DNA of 64,000 nucleotides. Origin: Edaphochlamys debaryana (Eukaryota > Chlorophyta > Chlorophyceae > Chlamydomonadales). Below are positions 46,686 through 57,400 of the stretch, piece after piece. The notes beneath the pieces are model-generated. The model was not told the DNA's origin. It did no database searches and saw nothing but the letters and a program-made list of their open reading frames with translations. The position numbers were made by a program, and so were the translations under genes. Location: NCBI GenBank assembly GCA_016858145.1, contig JAEHOE010000117.1, forward strand, positions 310,001 through 374,000, given 5' to 3'. Position 1 is the first letter of the stretch, and the number at the start of each line of letters is the position of its first letter.

Positions 46686-48351
46686 TTACTGCTGCAGCGC
46701 GCGGCGGCCGTTGCCGTTGCCGTTGTCGCGGCCGTTACCCCGGCCGGGCTTCTGTGGAGGAGGAGGGGGGCGGGAGGGAATGAGGTCAGCCATGCAATCA
46801 AACTCGTGCACGGTTTAGCAAAGGCCCGGGCAGGGCATGCAACACGTCAGACCGGAAGCTAGGCCGGCTGCCGTCGGCACACTACCCGCAACGGCGCATC
46901 CCCCAACGCCTGCCACTGCCGAATGGCTACCCACCGGGCTGCGCGGGGGTGGCCTGGGGCGGGGCGGCGGGCTGGGCGGCCTGGGGTTACGCGGGGGGTT
47001 AGGAGATCGCCTGGGGCTTGGGGGCTTGGGGCTGGGCTTGGGGCTGGGGCTGGGCTTGGGGCTAGGGCTGGGGGAGCGGGTCTGTGTGCTCTCCCTGGGG
47101 GGGCTGGGCTCAGGGGAGGGTGGCGACGGCGGCAGGGGAGGGCTGGGCTCAGGGGAGGGAGGGCTGGGGGGCTGAGGGCTAGGCGGAGTTGGTGGAGAGG
47201 GGCTGGGAGGGAGGGGGCTCGGTGGCGAGGGAGAGGGCGGACTGGGAGGAACAGGGCTTGGCGGCGAGGGAGATGGGGGAACGGGGGGCTGGGGGCTGGG
47301 CGGGCTGGGGCTGGGCGGCAGAGGGCTCGGTGGCAGGGGAGAGGGAGGGGTGGGGGGCTGGGGGCTCGGTGGCAGCGGGCTGGGCGGCAGCGGGCTGGGT
47401 GGCAGAGGCGAGGGAGGGCTGGGCGGCAGCGGGGTGGGTGGCAGAGGCGAGGGGGGGCTGGGCGGGAGGGGGCTGGGCGGCGAAGGCGAAGGGCGACGAG
47501 GAGGGGTCAGAGGCTCGTCCTCCTTGGGGCTCTGGTTGATCGCTGCAACCAGGAAAGGAGGGAACGGAGGAGGCCCATATCGTGTCAGCGCCGACCAACA
47601 AGCTCAGGAGCTAGGGGGCCTCCTCGTCTCGCCGTTTCCAGGGGGCGGCATGGCGTGCGTGGTGTGAGAGGGGAGCCCCGCTATGACCTCACCCTTTGCC
47701 CACTACACAGCAGGCTTCTGTCAACACCCCTACCTCATACCACTCCTGAGATCGACCCCGTCACTCACGCTTGCAGGAGCGGCTGTTGGCTGCGCCCTGA
47801 GGCCGGTAGCCCTCAGCGCACACGCACGTGTACCCGGGTGGCTTCGAGGAGGCCTGGCACACGGTGTGCGGCGTCCGGCACGGGTTGTTGTCGCACGTCT
47901 TCTTGTTGCCTGCAGGTAAGTATAAAACAAATCCGTTAGCACAAGCATGGGACGCAGCCGCGCGAGGTGCGAACAGTCGCGGACATGCGGGCGGAAGGCG
48001 AGGATGGCGGGCGAGCGACCTCTCACCTGGCTTCTTGCCCGGGCCCGAAGGCTTCGGCGACGGTGATGGCTTGGCCGTCGATGGCTTGGGCGACGGCGAT
48101 GGCTTGGCCGTCGATGGCTTGGGCGACGGCGATGGCTTGGGCGCCTTGCCGGGTTTGGCCGGCTTAACTGGCTTCACTGGTTTCTCAGGCTTGTCGGGCT
48201 TCTCAGGCTTGTCGGGCTTTGGTTTGCCATTCCCGTTGTCTTTCCCATTGCCCTTCCCGTTTCCGTTCCCCTTGCCCTGAGCGTCCACGGACGCAGCTGC
48301 CAGGAGTAACGCCACCACTGCAAGCGATAGGTAAGCTCGCAGCCGCGCCAT
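46686..48351 (-). CDS. Secreted EGF-like, proline-rich extracellular protein
   Basis: Model complement(join(46686..46751,46935..47542,47769..47909,48027..48351)), 379 residues. A typical signal peptide ([20 protein letters not shown], cleavage near VDAQ) is followed by [19 protein letters not shown] Lys-Pro stretch ends in three 11-residue repeats ([11 protein letters not shown], 33-base repeat). Exon 2 is one EGF-like domain with six cysteines ([29 protein letters not shown]). Exon 3 is about 200 residues of [10 protein letters not shown], a hydroxyproline-rich rod. Exon 4 gives [20 protein letters not shown] then Q and TAA, echoing the N-terminal GNG motif. Likely a cell-wall or matrix component. 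It faces the giant SRCR gene and shares its EGF and proline-rich module types. A longer open frame past the stop in exon 4 ([20 protein letters not shown]) exists in another phase but needs an unsupported donor. Confidence 0.8.
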
Positions 48352-50008
48352 TGTCGCACGGGCGAAAGAAGGGTGTTGATTGGCCGGGTGTGTGCCGCTG
48401 TGGGTCGTGTGCGCTCACTGAAGTCGCCGTCAACGGAAGGGTAGGTGAATGAGGTAGAGCGCAGCTACGCGCGAGGTAAGCCCGCACGAATGTACGGCGC
48501 CGGAGTTATTCCGCTCCACTCCGCTCGAAGCTCCTGAAGCTCCCTGGAGGCCATGAGGTAGGAGCCGCCTTGGACTTACGGTTTTGCAAGGCGAACTTTG
48601 CAGGCGTGCAGCCGCGGGCAGCTAGAAAGGGGGTAAGGGCGAGCTAGCCGTCGCGAGCCGACGGGCTCGGCCTCATGTCGGAGAGCGACTCCACGGCCAG
48701 CGCGACGCGACGAGCGTAAGCGTTCCAGGTGCATAGCTGGAGCATCACTTGTTACGTATGCGCTGGCACGCACGCAAGCGAGCGACTCCCCGACTCTAGC
48801 GAGAGTTTCGCGAGCCCTTCCGCGCCGCTGCGCCGGCCTGTCGACAGCCCACGCGGAACGCCCACCCCGCCCGACCCCGCCCCACCCCTCTCAACCCTCT
48901 GGGCGTATATCTGCACGATTTGAGTTTAGAATGTTGACCGCGTGTCGCACTGCTGGCGGCACGGCAAGCCCGACACCGCACACTTCGGACATCTATCAAC
49001 ATCCTGAGCCAGGACACATCTGTCCAACTTCCTCTACACAACCGTGCGCAACCGCCGCGCCCTTCTGCCACCCCTCCGCAACCTCTTGCCCGCATGCCTC
49101 TCCACCTCTATCACGGCCGACCTTTTGTACCGTCCAGCCCTGCCTCCAAACCATCCACCCATCCAGGCCGTCCTACCTGGCTACCCCGAAGCTACCCCGG
49201 CCCACCTCCACCTTCACCTCGCCCTACCCGCCGCGTACTCGTATCACGCTCAACCTTCCTCGCACTGCAGTACCGGTGCACTCGCCACAGCCCTCTGGCT
49301 CGGCCAGAACGCCGCCTCAAAACAAACCCTCCATCCCGCTCTCTCCCGTGCCATCCATGGCACGTTCGCCGCGCTCGTTCAGCTCTGTTACCTTCGCTCC
49401 AACCTGACTAGGCGCTCCACCCTCACTCCAACCGTGCCTGCCTGGCGCGCCACGCATCGCGATAAGACCCTAACCCTCTCTCCAATCCTCCGTAATGATG
49501 AGCATCCTCGGCCTCGGTCAGACACGCACACACGGTTCTGATCAGAGGTCTGCCGCCATGGCCGTCCTCATTAGCTACGCAGGCGCGCATCCAGGCTGTA
49601 CCGACCGCCGCCCTCGCCCTCGCCCTCATAGTCACGCCCCCGCTGGACGGCCCGCCCGGCCCCAGGGCCCGCCGCCCGCACCTACCCCACTGCACCCGGC
49701 TCCCGCCCTCTCCATCAGCGGGCAGCCAGCCTACCCACGTCAGCTACTCTTGGCAGCTCGCTCCCCCCGCCGCACCATCCAGCCCGCTGCCGCCGCAGCC
49801 GCCGCTGGAACCCCGGCCTCCTCAAGGCACCCTGCCGCGCCGCCAGGGTCCCGCCGCCGAGGCGCACCGGCCGCACCCCACCCACAAGCCCGGCGGCCCC
49901 TCCCTACCGCGAAGCCAACCACTTAGGGCGTCCCCCTCACGGCACCCCTCACCGCACCCCTCACGGCACCCCTCACGGCACCCCTCACGGCACCCCTCAC
50001 GGCACCCC
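48352..50008. other. Spacer: promoter of EGF gene and 3' region of START-like gene
   Basis: No coding exon supported. The part next to 48351 holds the minus-strand promoter and 5' UTR of the secreted protein. The 48.9-49.9 kb part is strongly pyrimidine-rich on the plus strand and probably includes the 3' UTR of the START-like gene; no TGTAA on the minus strand was noticed. Confidence 0.4.
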
Positions 50009-50017
50009 TCACGGCAC
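49933..50017. repeat. 12-base minisatellite spanning the START-like stop codon
   Basis: Seven copies of cccctcacggca (one with a single change). On the minus strand each unit reads GTG CCG TGA GGG in the frame of the gene, so the last two codons (VP), the stop and the start of the 3' UTR are all inside the repeat. Confidence 0.85.
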
Positions 50018-53000
50018 CCAGCTGTACACCACCTCCCCCGTCTGAGCGTTGCGCACCCGCGGCGGCGCGCCAGCGTCTGCCTCCACCTCCGCCGCCGCCT
50101 TGGCCAACGAGTGTCCCTCCGCGGACCGACGCGCCGCCAGCGCCTCGCGAGTGCTCCGCGCGTCCGCCGCCGCCTCCCCCAGCCCCGGCGGCTCGCGCCG
50201 CGCCGCCGCCGCCGCCGCCGTCGGTCCCGCGGGCGCCGGTGCCGCCGCCACGACACGGCCGCCGTGCTCCTTGCCGTCGCCGGCGCCGGAGGTAGCGCTG
50301 GCGGCGCCGCCGGGTGCAGCGGAGGGGGGAGCCTGGCCGTGCCCGTGCCCGTGCCCGTGCGCGTGCGCGTGGCCTCCTGCCGTACCCGTACGGCGCTGGT
50401 GCTCGGCCCGTACGGCACAGATGGCGTCGTCCACGCTGAGGCCCTCCACGATCTAGGGGGTGGAAGAGGGGGGAGGGCGGGGGGGTCCAGCTAACGGTCA
50501 CGCGTCGTCAGGGCCAGGGTAGGTTCGGGTGCGAAGAAAGGTGCGACAGGGCCCTTTGCGGATGGGGGGCCGGGCTCGGTTGGGCTGCTGCTGTGAGCTC
50601 AGTACGACACAAGTGCCGTACCTTGGCCACCATGGACGACAGATCCTCGTGGATTCGCCGTACGGCGCCCTCCGTGGCGGATCGCACCATGCCCCCCACC
50701 GCGGGGCGGAGCAGCGCGGGAATGCCTGGGGGGGCGTGGGGGGGGGGGGGGAGAGGCAGGGGGTGGTGGGTGGGGGCGGCGTGGATGGGCGTTGAGTGAC
50801 AAGGGAGTCAGCATGGCGGCACTGCGCGTGTTTCTACGAGGAACTCTTGTTCCTCTTGGTATGACGGGACCCGCATCCAGTAATCCGTAACCCGCTCGTC
50901 CCTGCCCGCCGCCACCCCCACGTCTGCAGCCACCGCAACCCACGCAGGCACCCACCCTTGGGCATGAGCCCCTGCTTCAGCGTCACGATGCACCACTCGC
51001 CGCCGCCGGCGCCGCTGCCGCCGGCGCCGTCAGCACCGTCGTCAGCGGCCCCCGCGGTGCCACCGGTGACGTCAGCGGCGGCGCCACCAGCCGAGGTGGC
51101 GGGCGATGCTGCGACGGCCCTGACGGTGGGCGCGGCTGCGGCGGCGGCGGCGGGGCTGCCGCCGCCGCCGAGGGACTTGGCGGAGTCGCCCTCCGCCGCC
51201 GCCACCTCCTCCCAGCCGCCGTCACCGCTGCTCACCGACGCCCTCATCCCCGCCGCCGCCAGCCCACCGCCGCCGCCGCCGCCGCCGCCGCTCACCCCAG
51301 AATCCTCCCGCTCGATCAGCACCGGCGCCTCCTCCTCCTCCGTCGCCTCTGCCTCCGCCGCCGCCGCCGCCTCCGTTGCGGCCGCCCCGGCCGCACCTGC
51401 GGGCTTGGTCCCAGCGGGCGCCTTGCCTGCCGCCACCGCCTGGCTGCCGCCGCCGCCGCCGCCGCCGCCGCCGCTGCCGGCCGCTGCGGCCCCCAGCGCC
51501 TGCTCCCGTGTGGTGGGGGTGACGGTCCAGCAGCCCTCGAAGCGGTCGAGGGTGTCCTTTTGGGGGAAGGGGGAAGGGGGCGAAGAAAGCTTTTAGGGAG
51601 ATGTGGGGGCTTACTTTCAAAGGGCCGGCTCGCAGCGGCTCGAGGCAGTCCTGAAAGCTATCGAGAGCGTCCTAGGGGGGATAGGGCGAGCTGGGATGTG
51701 AGGGCCAGGCAGGGGAGACAACGAGCGGCAGGCACGCAACCCCTCCCCCATCCAGGGGAGGCTTCAAGGGGCAGGCGCCAAGGGGACGGGCTGAGGGGGC
51801 TGCCCTTGGAGACGGGCGGTGTGAAGGCAGCCGCCGTTTGGGTGGCCGACCCTATCAAGCAAGTGCCGACGCTACGCCGATACCTAAGCCCCTTTGCCCG
51901 CTCTCTCCCCCGACCCCCGCTCACCCCCCCGACCCCCGCTCACCCCCCTGACCCCTGCTCACCCCCCTGACCAGTCGGAAGCGCATCTGCCGTACGGCGT
52001 CCTCCTCCTCCACCCGCACCCGGGAGTGGAAGGTGGTGTGGTGCCACATGATCTGCATGCTGCCCACCTGACAGGGGGGAGGGAGAGTGAGAGGGGGGGG
52101 AAGAGTGAGAGGAGGGAGGCCGGGAATGAGGAGGAGAGGTGACGGCAGTAGGGGGCTGGAGGCAGGGGGGAGCAGTGAAGGCTGCTGCTGCGTATAGGCT
52201 CCACCCCGATCTGCCGTGGCAGCGCACGTCCCCCTCGGCCTGCTCCCTCCCCTTCCCCCTCCCCCTCCCCCTCCCCCACGCCCCCTCCCTCACCTGCGTC
52301 TCCTCATATACCCGCACGCCCGGCTTGGAGTGCCCCCCTCCCTCCCCTTCCCCCTCCCCCTCCCCCCCGCCCCCGCTCAGCTCCGCCCGGTGCAGGATCT
52401 CCTTGACCTCTCGGAAGGCACCCGCCTTGCCTGCGGGGGTGGGGAAGGGAAGGGGAGGTGTTCGTGGGCAGGATGCACGTCGAAAGGAGAGTGGCAGCCC
52501 CGCCAGCTCGAGGGTACAAAACACAAGCACGATGCCGCCTGCTCTCCTCCCAAGCACGGAGCTAGACACCCGGTGTGACCCCTCAGGCCCGCTCTCACCC
52601 CACGCACCCTCCCCGGCCCCTTAGGCCCTCATTCCCCCTCTCCTGTCTCCTCCCCCCCCCCCCCCACCCCCCTCCACCTCCCCCCCCCCACCCACCCGGG
52701 TGCTTGATCAGCTCCCACGCCACCCCCGCCCCCACGGGGAAGGCCGCCGCCAGCTCCACCTCCGCCATCAGACCCGACCCGCGGCCCCCCGCCGCCACCC
52801 GCAGACTGGCAGGCGGCGGGATGAACACGCACGCCGCTGCGTCCCCCATCGCCCTCTCCTTCTCCTTCCCCTTAGCTGCTGCCTCCTCTGGTGCTGCTGC
52901 CTCCTGTGCTGCTGCCGCCTTCGGTGTGGCGCCGGGAGAGGTTGCGGCAGCGCCGGGGGAGGTTGTGGCAGGTGACGTGGCGGCGGGTTTTGCGGTGCTG

Positions 53001-53317
53001 CCTCCTGTGCTGCTGCCGCCGCGCGGGTGAGCAGCAGCTGTCTTGGCGGGGGCCGCGGCTGTCGCGGGCGACGTCAACGGCGATACGAGGTCATCGCCGC
53101 GCACGGCCGCCGCGTTAGGACCTGACGCGGGGCCGTCCCCCGCGCCTGCCCCCGCCTCAGCCGCGCAGCCCCCGAGAAGCGAGGGCGGGGGCGGGGGGGA
53201 GTCCGGGCCGAAGCCGCCGCTGGTGGCGGGGGAGAGGAGCGCGTGCGCGGGGGGCGGGGCCCGTGGGTCGCGGCCGTGCGGCTCGCCCAGCCCCAGCAGC
53301 CCGGAACCGCTGCCCAT
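50009..53317 (-). CDS. START-like (SRPBCC) lipid-binding domain protein with low-complexity inserts
   Basis: Model complement(join(50009..50452,50622..50725,50956..51556,51615..51671,51972..52067,52294..52430,52696..53317)), 686 residues (667 if the 57-base exon is skipped). An Ala/Pro-rich N-terminus of about 165 residues leads into AEVELAAAFPVGAGVAWELI, GAFREVKEILHRAEL, VYEETQVGSMQIMWHHTTFH, RFEGCWTVTP, WCIVTLKQGLMPKG and IPALLRPAVGGMVRSATEGA. The order (mode helix, xVWRF-like strand, F-E-G-x-W, V-x-x-x-Q, membrane-proximal C-terminal helix) matches plant 'polyketide cyclase/lipid transport' START-like proteins, from memory. About 150 Gly/Ala/Glu residues interrupt the domain between RFEGCW and the next strand. 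The C-terminal region has a His-Gly tract (HAHAHGHGHGHG). Ligand and location unknown. Confidence 0.65.
51615..51671 (-). other. 57-base exon, possible diverged copy of next exon's start
   Basis: Reads DALDSFQDCLEPLRAGPLK in phase 0 on both sides (CTAG acceptor, GTAAGC donor) and resembles the start of the following exon, DTLDRFEGCWTVT. Being 19 codons long it can be included or skipped without changing frame, and the domain is complete without it. Confidence 0.5.
51905..51973 (-). repeat. Tandem repeat carrying multiple splice-donor-like sites
   Basis: Directly after the donor of START-like exon 3, a 19-20-base unit (on minus: GTCAGGGGGGTGAGCAGGG, with variants) is repeated about three times. 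Every unit repeats both the GTCAGG donor actually used and a GTGAGC donor-like motif. Confidence 0.65.
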
Positions 53318-53801
53318 CGGTGCTTGGGGCTTGCTCGGGCTGGCTCGGTGGGGGGTTTGGCTGCTCGCTAGCTGCCTGGGAGCCGCGTTTGGAAGCGACT
53401 GGCTCAGCGACTGGCTGCAGCGTGTGTTTAGGCTTCCCTGGGCAGCAGCAGGTTTACAGAAGGCTACCGTATGAGCGCAGGGCGGCCCGAGCGAGCTTCT
53501 ACCGTTGTTGCGAGTTTGTGGCCGAGCGCCGGCGTCAGGGGGCTGTCACGGCCGGCCCGAGCGAGCGGCGCTCGATGAGCGGCGCCGGCCGGACGCCGCG
53601 AACTGTTTGTGTGGCTGTGCGCAGGCCGGGCTTAGGTGAAGACAGGCTTAGGTGAGGGCTTCGCCAGCAGTCGTCCGTGCAGCTATCGCCTGAGGGCAGT
53701 AGTAGCCCTGCCCGGCGTGGGGCGGTTCTTGCGCCAAAGTACTTGCGTGCGGCGGGATCTGGAGATCTGGGCCATCCCGATCTCCCTCTGCCCCAGGTCA
53801 A

Positions 53802-53806
53802 TTACA
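53802..53806 (-). terminator. Candidate polyadenylation signal (TGTAA) of HSPA12-like gene
   Basis: TGTAA on the minus strand about 650 bases below the stop at 54455. Confidence 0.4.
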
Positions 53807-53837
53807 CACGTACAACACAACAGCCCCCACCAGCCAT

Positions 53838-54290
53838 AAGCTCTAGCGGGCCCGCCCACCCGCTCTCAGCCGCATCTATCTAGTGTACATGTGCCGGTCC
53901 AGGCCCCCAGCTTATTCTCGTGCATGCCTCCAGTCCCTCGTCCACCGCTACCCTACCCACTGACGCCAGCCCGTGCACCCCCCGAACCGCCACGCGCTGC
54001 ATCCCCCAGCGATACCCCGCCTCCTCACTAGACCCGCTGCTGCCCCGTCGCCCTCCCCGGACCGGAGCTGAAGCTCTAGCGGGCCCCCCCCGCACTCAAC
54101 CAACCGCATCTAGTGCACAGGTACTGGTTCAGGCCCCCTGCAACATGCCTCCTCATCCACGTCTGCACAACAGCCTTTGCAGCTCCCCCTCCTCTCCCCC
54201 ACCCGCTGCTCCGTTGCCCTCCCTTCTCAACCCTCGCCTCATGCAGCCCCCCCATCGCCCTCCCGTGTAGTCTCCTTCTCTCGCCGCCTT
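53838..54290. repeat. Imperfect tandem duplication of about 225 bases
   Basis: Both halves begin agctctagcgggcc (about 53838 and 54069). Each continues through a ccgcatcta...agtg block, a caggcccc block and a cccgctgct...gcc(a/c)tcc block. Copies are diverged with small indels. It lies in non-coding sequence. Confidence 0.6.
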
Positions 54291-54454
54291 GCCCTTCGCG
54301 CCGCAGCCCCTTCCACGTCCGAGCCCCTCAGTCCATCATCACAGGCTGGTCCTCGCCACTTCCCTTCCCTCCTCGAGAGCTGGGTCCCGCTGCCTCCCTC
54401 TCCGCTGGGATCTCGCTCGTCCAGAATCTCATCCCGCCCAGATCTGCCTCGGAC

Positions 54455-57400
54455 TCACATGGAGTAGGCGAACTTGGCCTTGGTGGAGACGACGCGGCCC
54501 GTGGCCAGATCCTTGGCCGCCACCTTGATCTCCGTACGACCGAAGGCCAGGGAGACCTGACAGGGGGTAGAGAGAAGAAGGGGGGTGGATGTGTGGCGGC
54601 AGAAGCGTGGAAGATGCGGGGAAGATGTCCCAGCCCCCACCAAACCAGCCCCTCCCTTCCTTGCCCCGCGCCTCATCACCCGTCGCAGCCCTATCCTCCT
54701 ACCCCCAACAATATTTCCACACACCCCTCCCCCAAGCCCCTCCCCTTCCCCCCCACACCTCGATCAGCCGCTCCGCCTCCTCCTCCTCGGCCGGAGGACC
54801 GGCGAGGCGCTGCAGGGGCACCCCCCCGGTGGAGGGGCCGCCCTCGCGCAGGAGCACCACCTGGGGGGGGAGGGAGGGGAGAACAGGGTTTGGGGGGTAC
54901 AGGGGGAGCAAAAGGTAGGCAAAGGGTGGGCAAAGGCTCGGTTTAGGGCAACCTGGTGGGGCGGATGAACGGGAGCTAGTCTCCGTGCGTCGCCATGCTG
55001 AACCCCTATCACCTTATCCCCTTACGGCCCAACCTGCGGTCCTTTCCCCCTTCCCCTTCCCGGCACCCTAGCCGGCCCCTCTTCCCCCAGCCCCACCTGC
55101 ACCTCCCCCACGCGGCGCATGGCCCCTCCGCCGCCCGCCTCCCCCCCCGCCCCGCCCCCCAGGGCCGCCTCCGCGGGGATGAAGGGGACCGAGGCCTGGT
55201 CGGTGGCCCACAGCTCCACGGCCGCGATCTGGGGGGTACGGGGAGGAGGGGAAGGAAGGGCAAAGCGGGGTTGGAAGCGGGGTTGGGGGGGGTGGGGGTG
55301 GAGCACAGGCATCAGGGGAGGCATGGGCAGCGGGAGCACGGGCGGCAGTCGGTGGCCCACAGCTCCACAGAAGGGGTGCAGGGAAGAGGAGGAGGAACGC
55401 CAGACTGTCGTTACAGGGGGTGGGGGTCTGGGGGATGGAGCTGGTGGACGGCGGAGCGTCTCCCCCATGCCCGCCCCTCCCTCAAGGCACTGACGTCACA
55501 CTCACCGCCCCCAGGTGCCCCACGACCCCCCACACGGCCCCCCAAATACACACACCTGCTGGTCAGGTGACAGGGTCACCCTTACTCCCAATAGCCCCAC
55601 GCCACCCCACCCTACCGCCCCCGCACGCACCTGCTGGTCGGGGGAAAGGGGTGTGAAGACGTGCGTCACCACCTGAGGGGGATAGGGTTGTGTGGGGGTG
55701 AGGCAGGCGGCCACACACTGGGCATATGGCTACGTCCCCCTCCTCTCCCCCCCCGCTTTTAACCCTTCTCCCCCCCCTCCACCCCCTTCCGCCCCGCCCC
55801 CCCCCCACCTCCTCCGCCTGCACCAGCTGCCCCCGGGACACGAAGGGCGAGAACCCGGCGGAGGAGTAGAAGCAGCACTCGGAGGGGTGCCAGAAGCGGC
55901 CTGGGGGGGCGGGTGGGGTGGGTGGGGAGGGTTGGTTGGGTGGGGAGGGTTGGGTTGGGTCGGGACGGCGAGGGGAGGGGAGTGGGCCTTGATACGTGTG
56001 GAGAAGAGGAGTGGCCTCTGCCTCTGGCCAAGGAGCCGGCGGCCCTCACCCGGCATGCCGTCCTCGTACGGCACTGCCGTACGCACGCCGTACGTGAGGC
56101 GCGAGGCGCGGGCGCGGATGAGCTCGGGGTGCAGGCCGTACTGCGCGGCGCCTGTCGGGGGTGGGGGTTGGGGGCCGACGGGGGCAGAGGAGGGGAACGG
56201 GTCAAGCAGTGCCAGCCGAGCATAGACGGCATGTCGCCCTCGCCCTCATCACACTGCTCACACCGCCAGACCTGTCGTACTGCGCTCCCCTTCATCCCCA
56301 CCCCCACTACCCCTTTAACCCATTTATATGGGAGAGCGCTTCAGCGACTGCCCCCCTATTTCGCATCGCTCGGCCCTGCCGGCCCCGTCATCTCTCCGAC
56401 ACCTCGCCCCCGTGTCAACCCCTCGCCCCCCCCCCTCGCCCCCCCCCCTCGCCCCCCCCCCTCACCCTGCAGCACCACCGCCGCCGGGTTCTCCGGCAGC
56501 AGCACGGCGCCCCCCGCCGCCAGCCGCCCGCCCAGGGCCGAGGCCAGGCGGGACTGGGTTGGGGGAAGGGGGGGGTGGGGGAGGGGTGCGGAGGGGCAAT
56601 GATGTAAATGTGGCATGGGTCGGGCGTGACGGGGATAGGCGGCATGGAAAAGGAGGGACACGTTGCGAGGCTGGGCTATCCATAGGTTCAGTTCTGGTGA
56701 CTAAAGCGGGAGGAGGGCATGGGTCGGGGCTAGGGGGGATGTTGGGCGACAAGGAAAGGGGCAAGGCCTGACCTCCCCCTGCACACTACCTCGGTATCCA
56801 GTATGTTCCAGTAACTAATCAGGGTCAGCACACGACATCGGTTCAGGACTCACCTGCAGGTAGGGGCTGCAGCCGAAGCCACCCACCACCAGGACCTGAC
56901 AGGGGGGGGAGGGGGGGAGGGGGGGCGGGGTGGGAGGGAAAACACGTGGGACTGAGGATGAGGGCAAAGGACGCCCGAACCCGAACAGGAAGCGCCGCGC
57001 TCACGGCTAGCCGGGGGGGAGGCGGGGCGCACCTTGGAGGGGCGGGAGGAGGGGGCGGAGGGCGAGGCAGCCAGCGCCGCCAGCTGCGGCGGGGGGATGA
57101 GATATGAGTGGGGTGGGGTGGGGTATGGAAGGCGGGGCGCACGGGAGGGCGCACTGTCGTGAGTAAGCGTACTTGCTTGTACTGCTCGTACTGCTTGCAT
57201 TGCCTGGCACGTGCCCCCTCACTCACCTGCGCCTGAGCCACCGCCACCACGCCCGCCACCGGGTCACGGAAGAGGCGCTCCAGCGTACGGCCGTCCAGCA
57301 CCACCGAGTCGCTGGAGCCGTACTCCATCTGCCGTACGGCACGGAGACGCCATGAGGGCAGTACGGAATCAGCCGCAGACCGGTTCTTGCACTAGGTTGT

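Larger units (their letters stand above)
53318..54454. other. Spacer: promoter of START-like gene and 3' UTR of HSPA12 gene
   Basis: No coding exon supported. TTACA at 53802-53806 is a candidate polyadenylation signal of the HSPA12-like gene. The interval 53.84-54.29 kb contains an imperfect duplication of about 225 bases. Confidence 0.5.
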
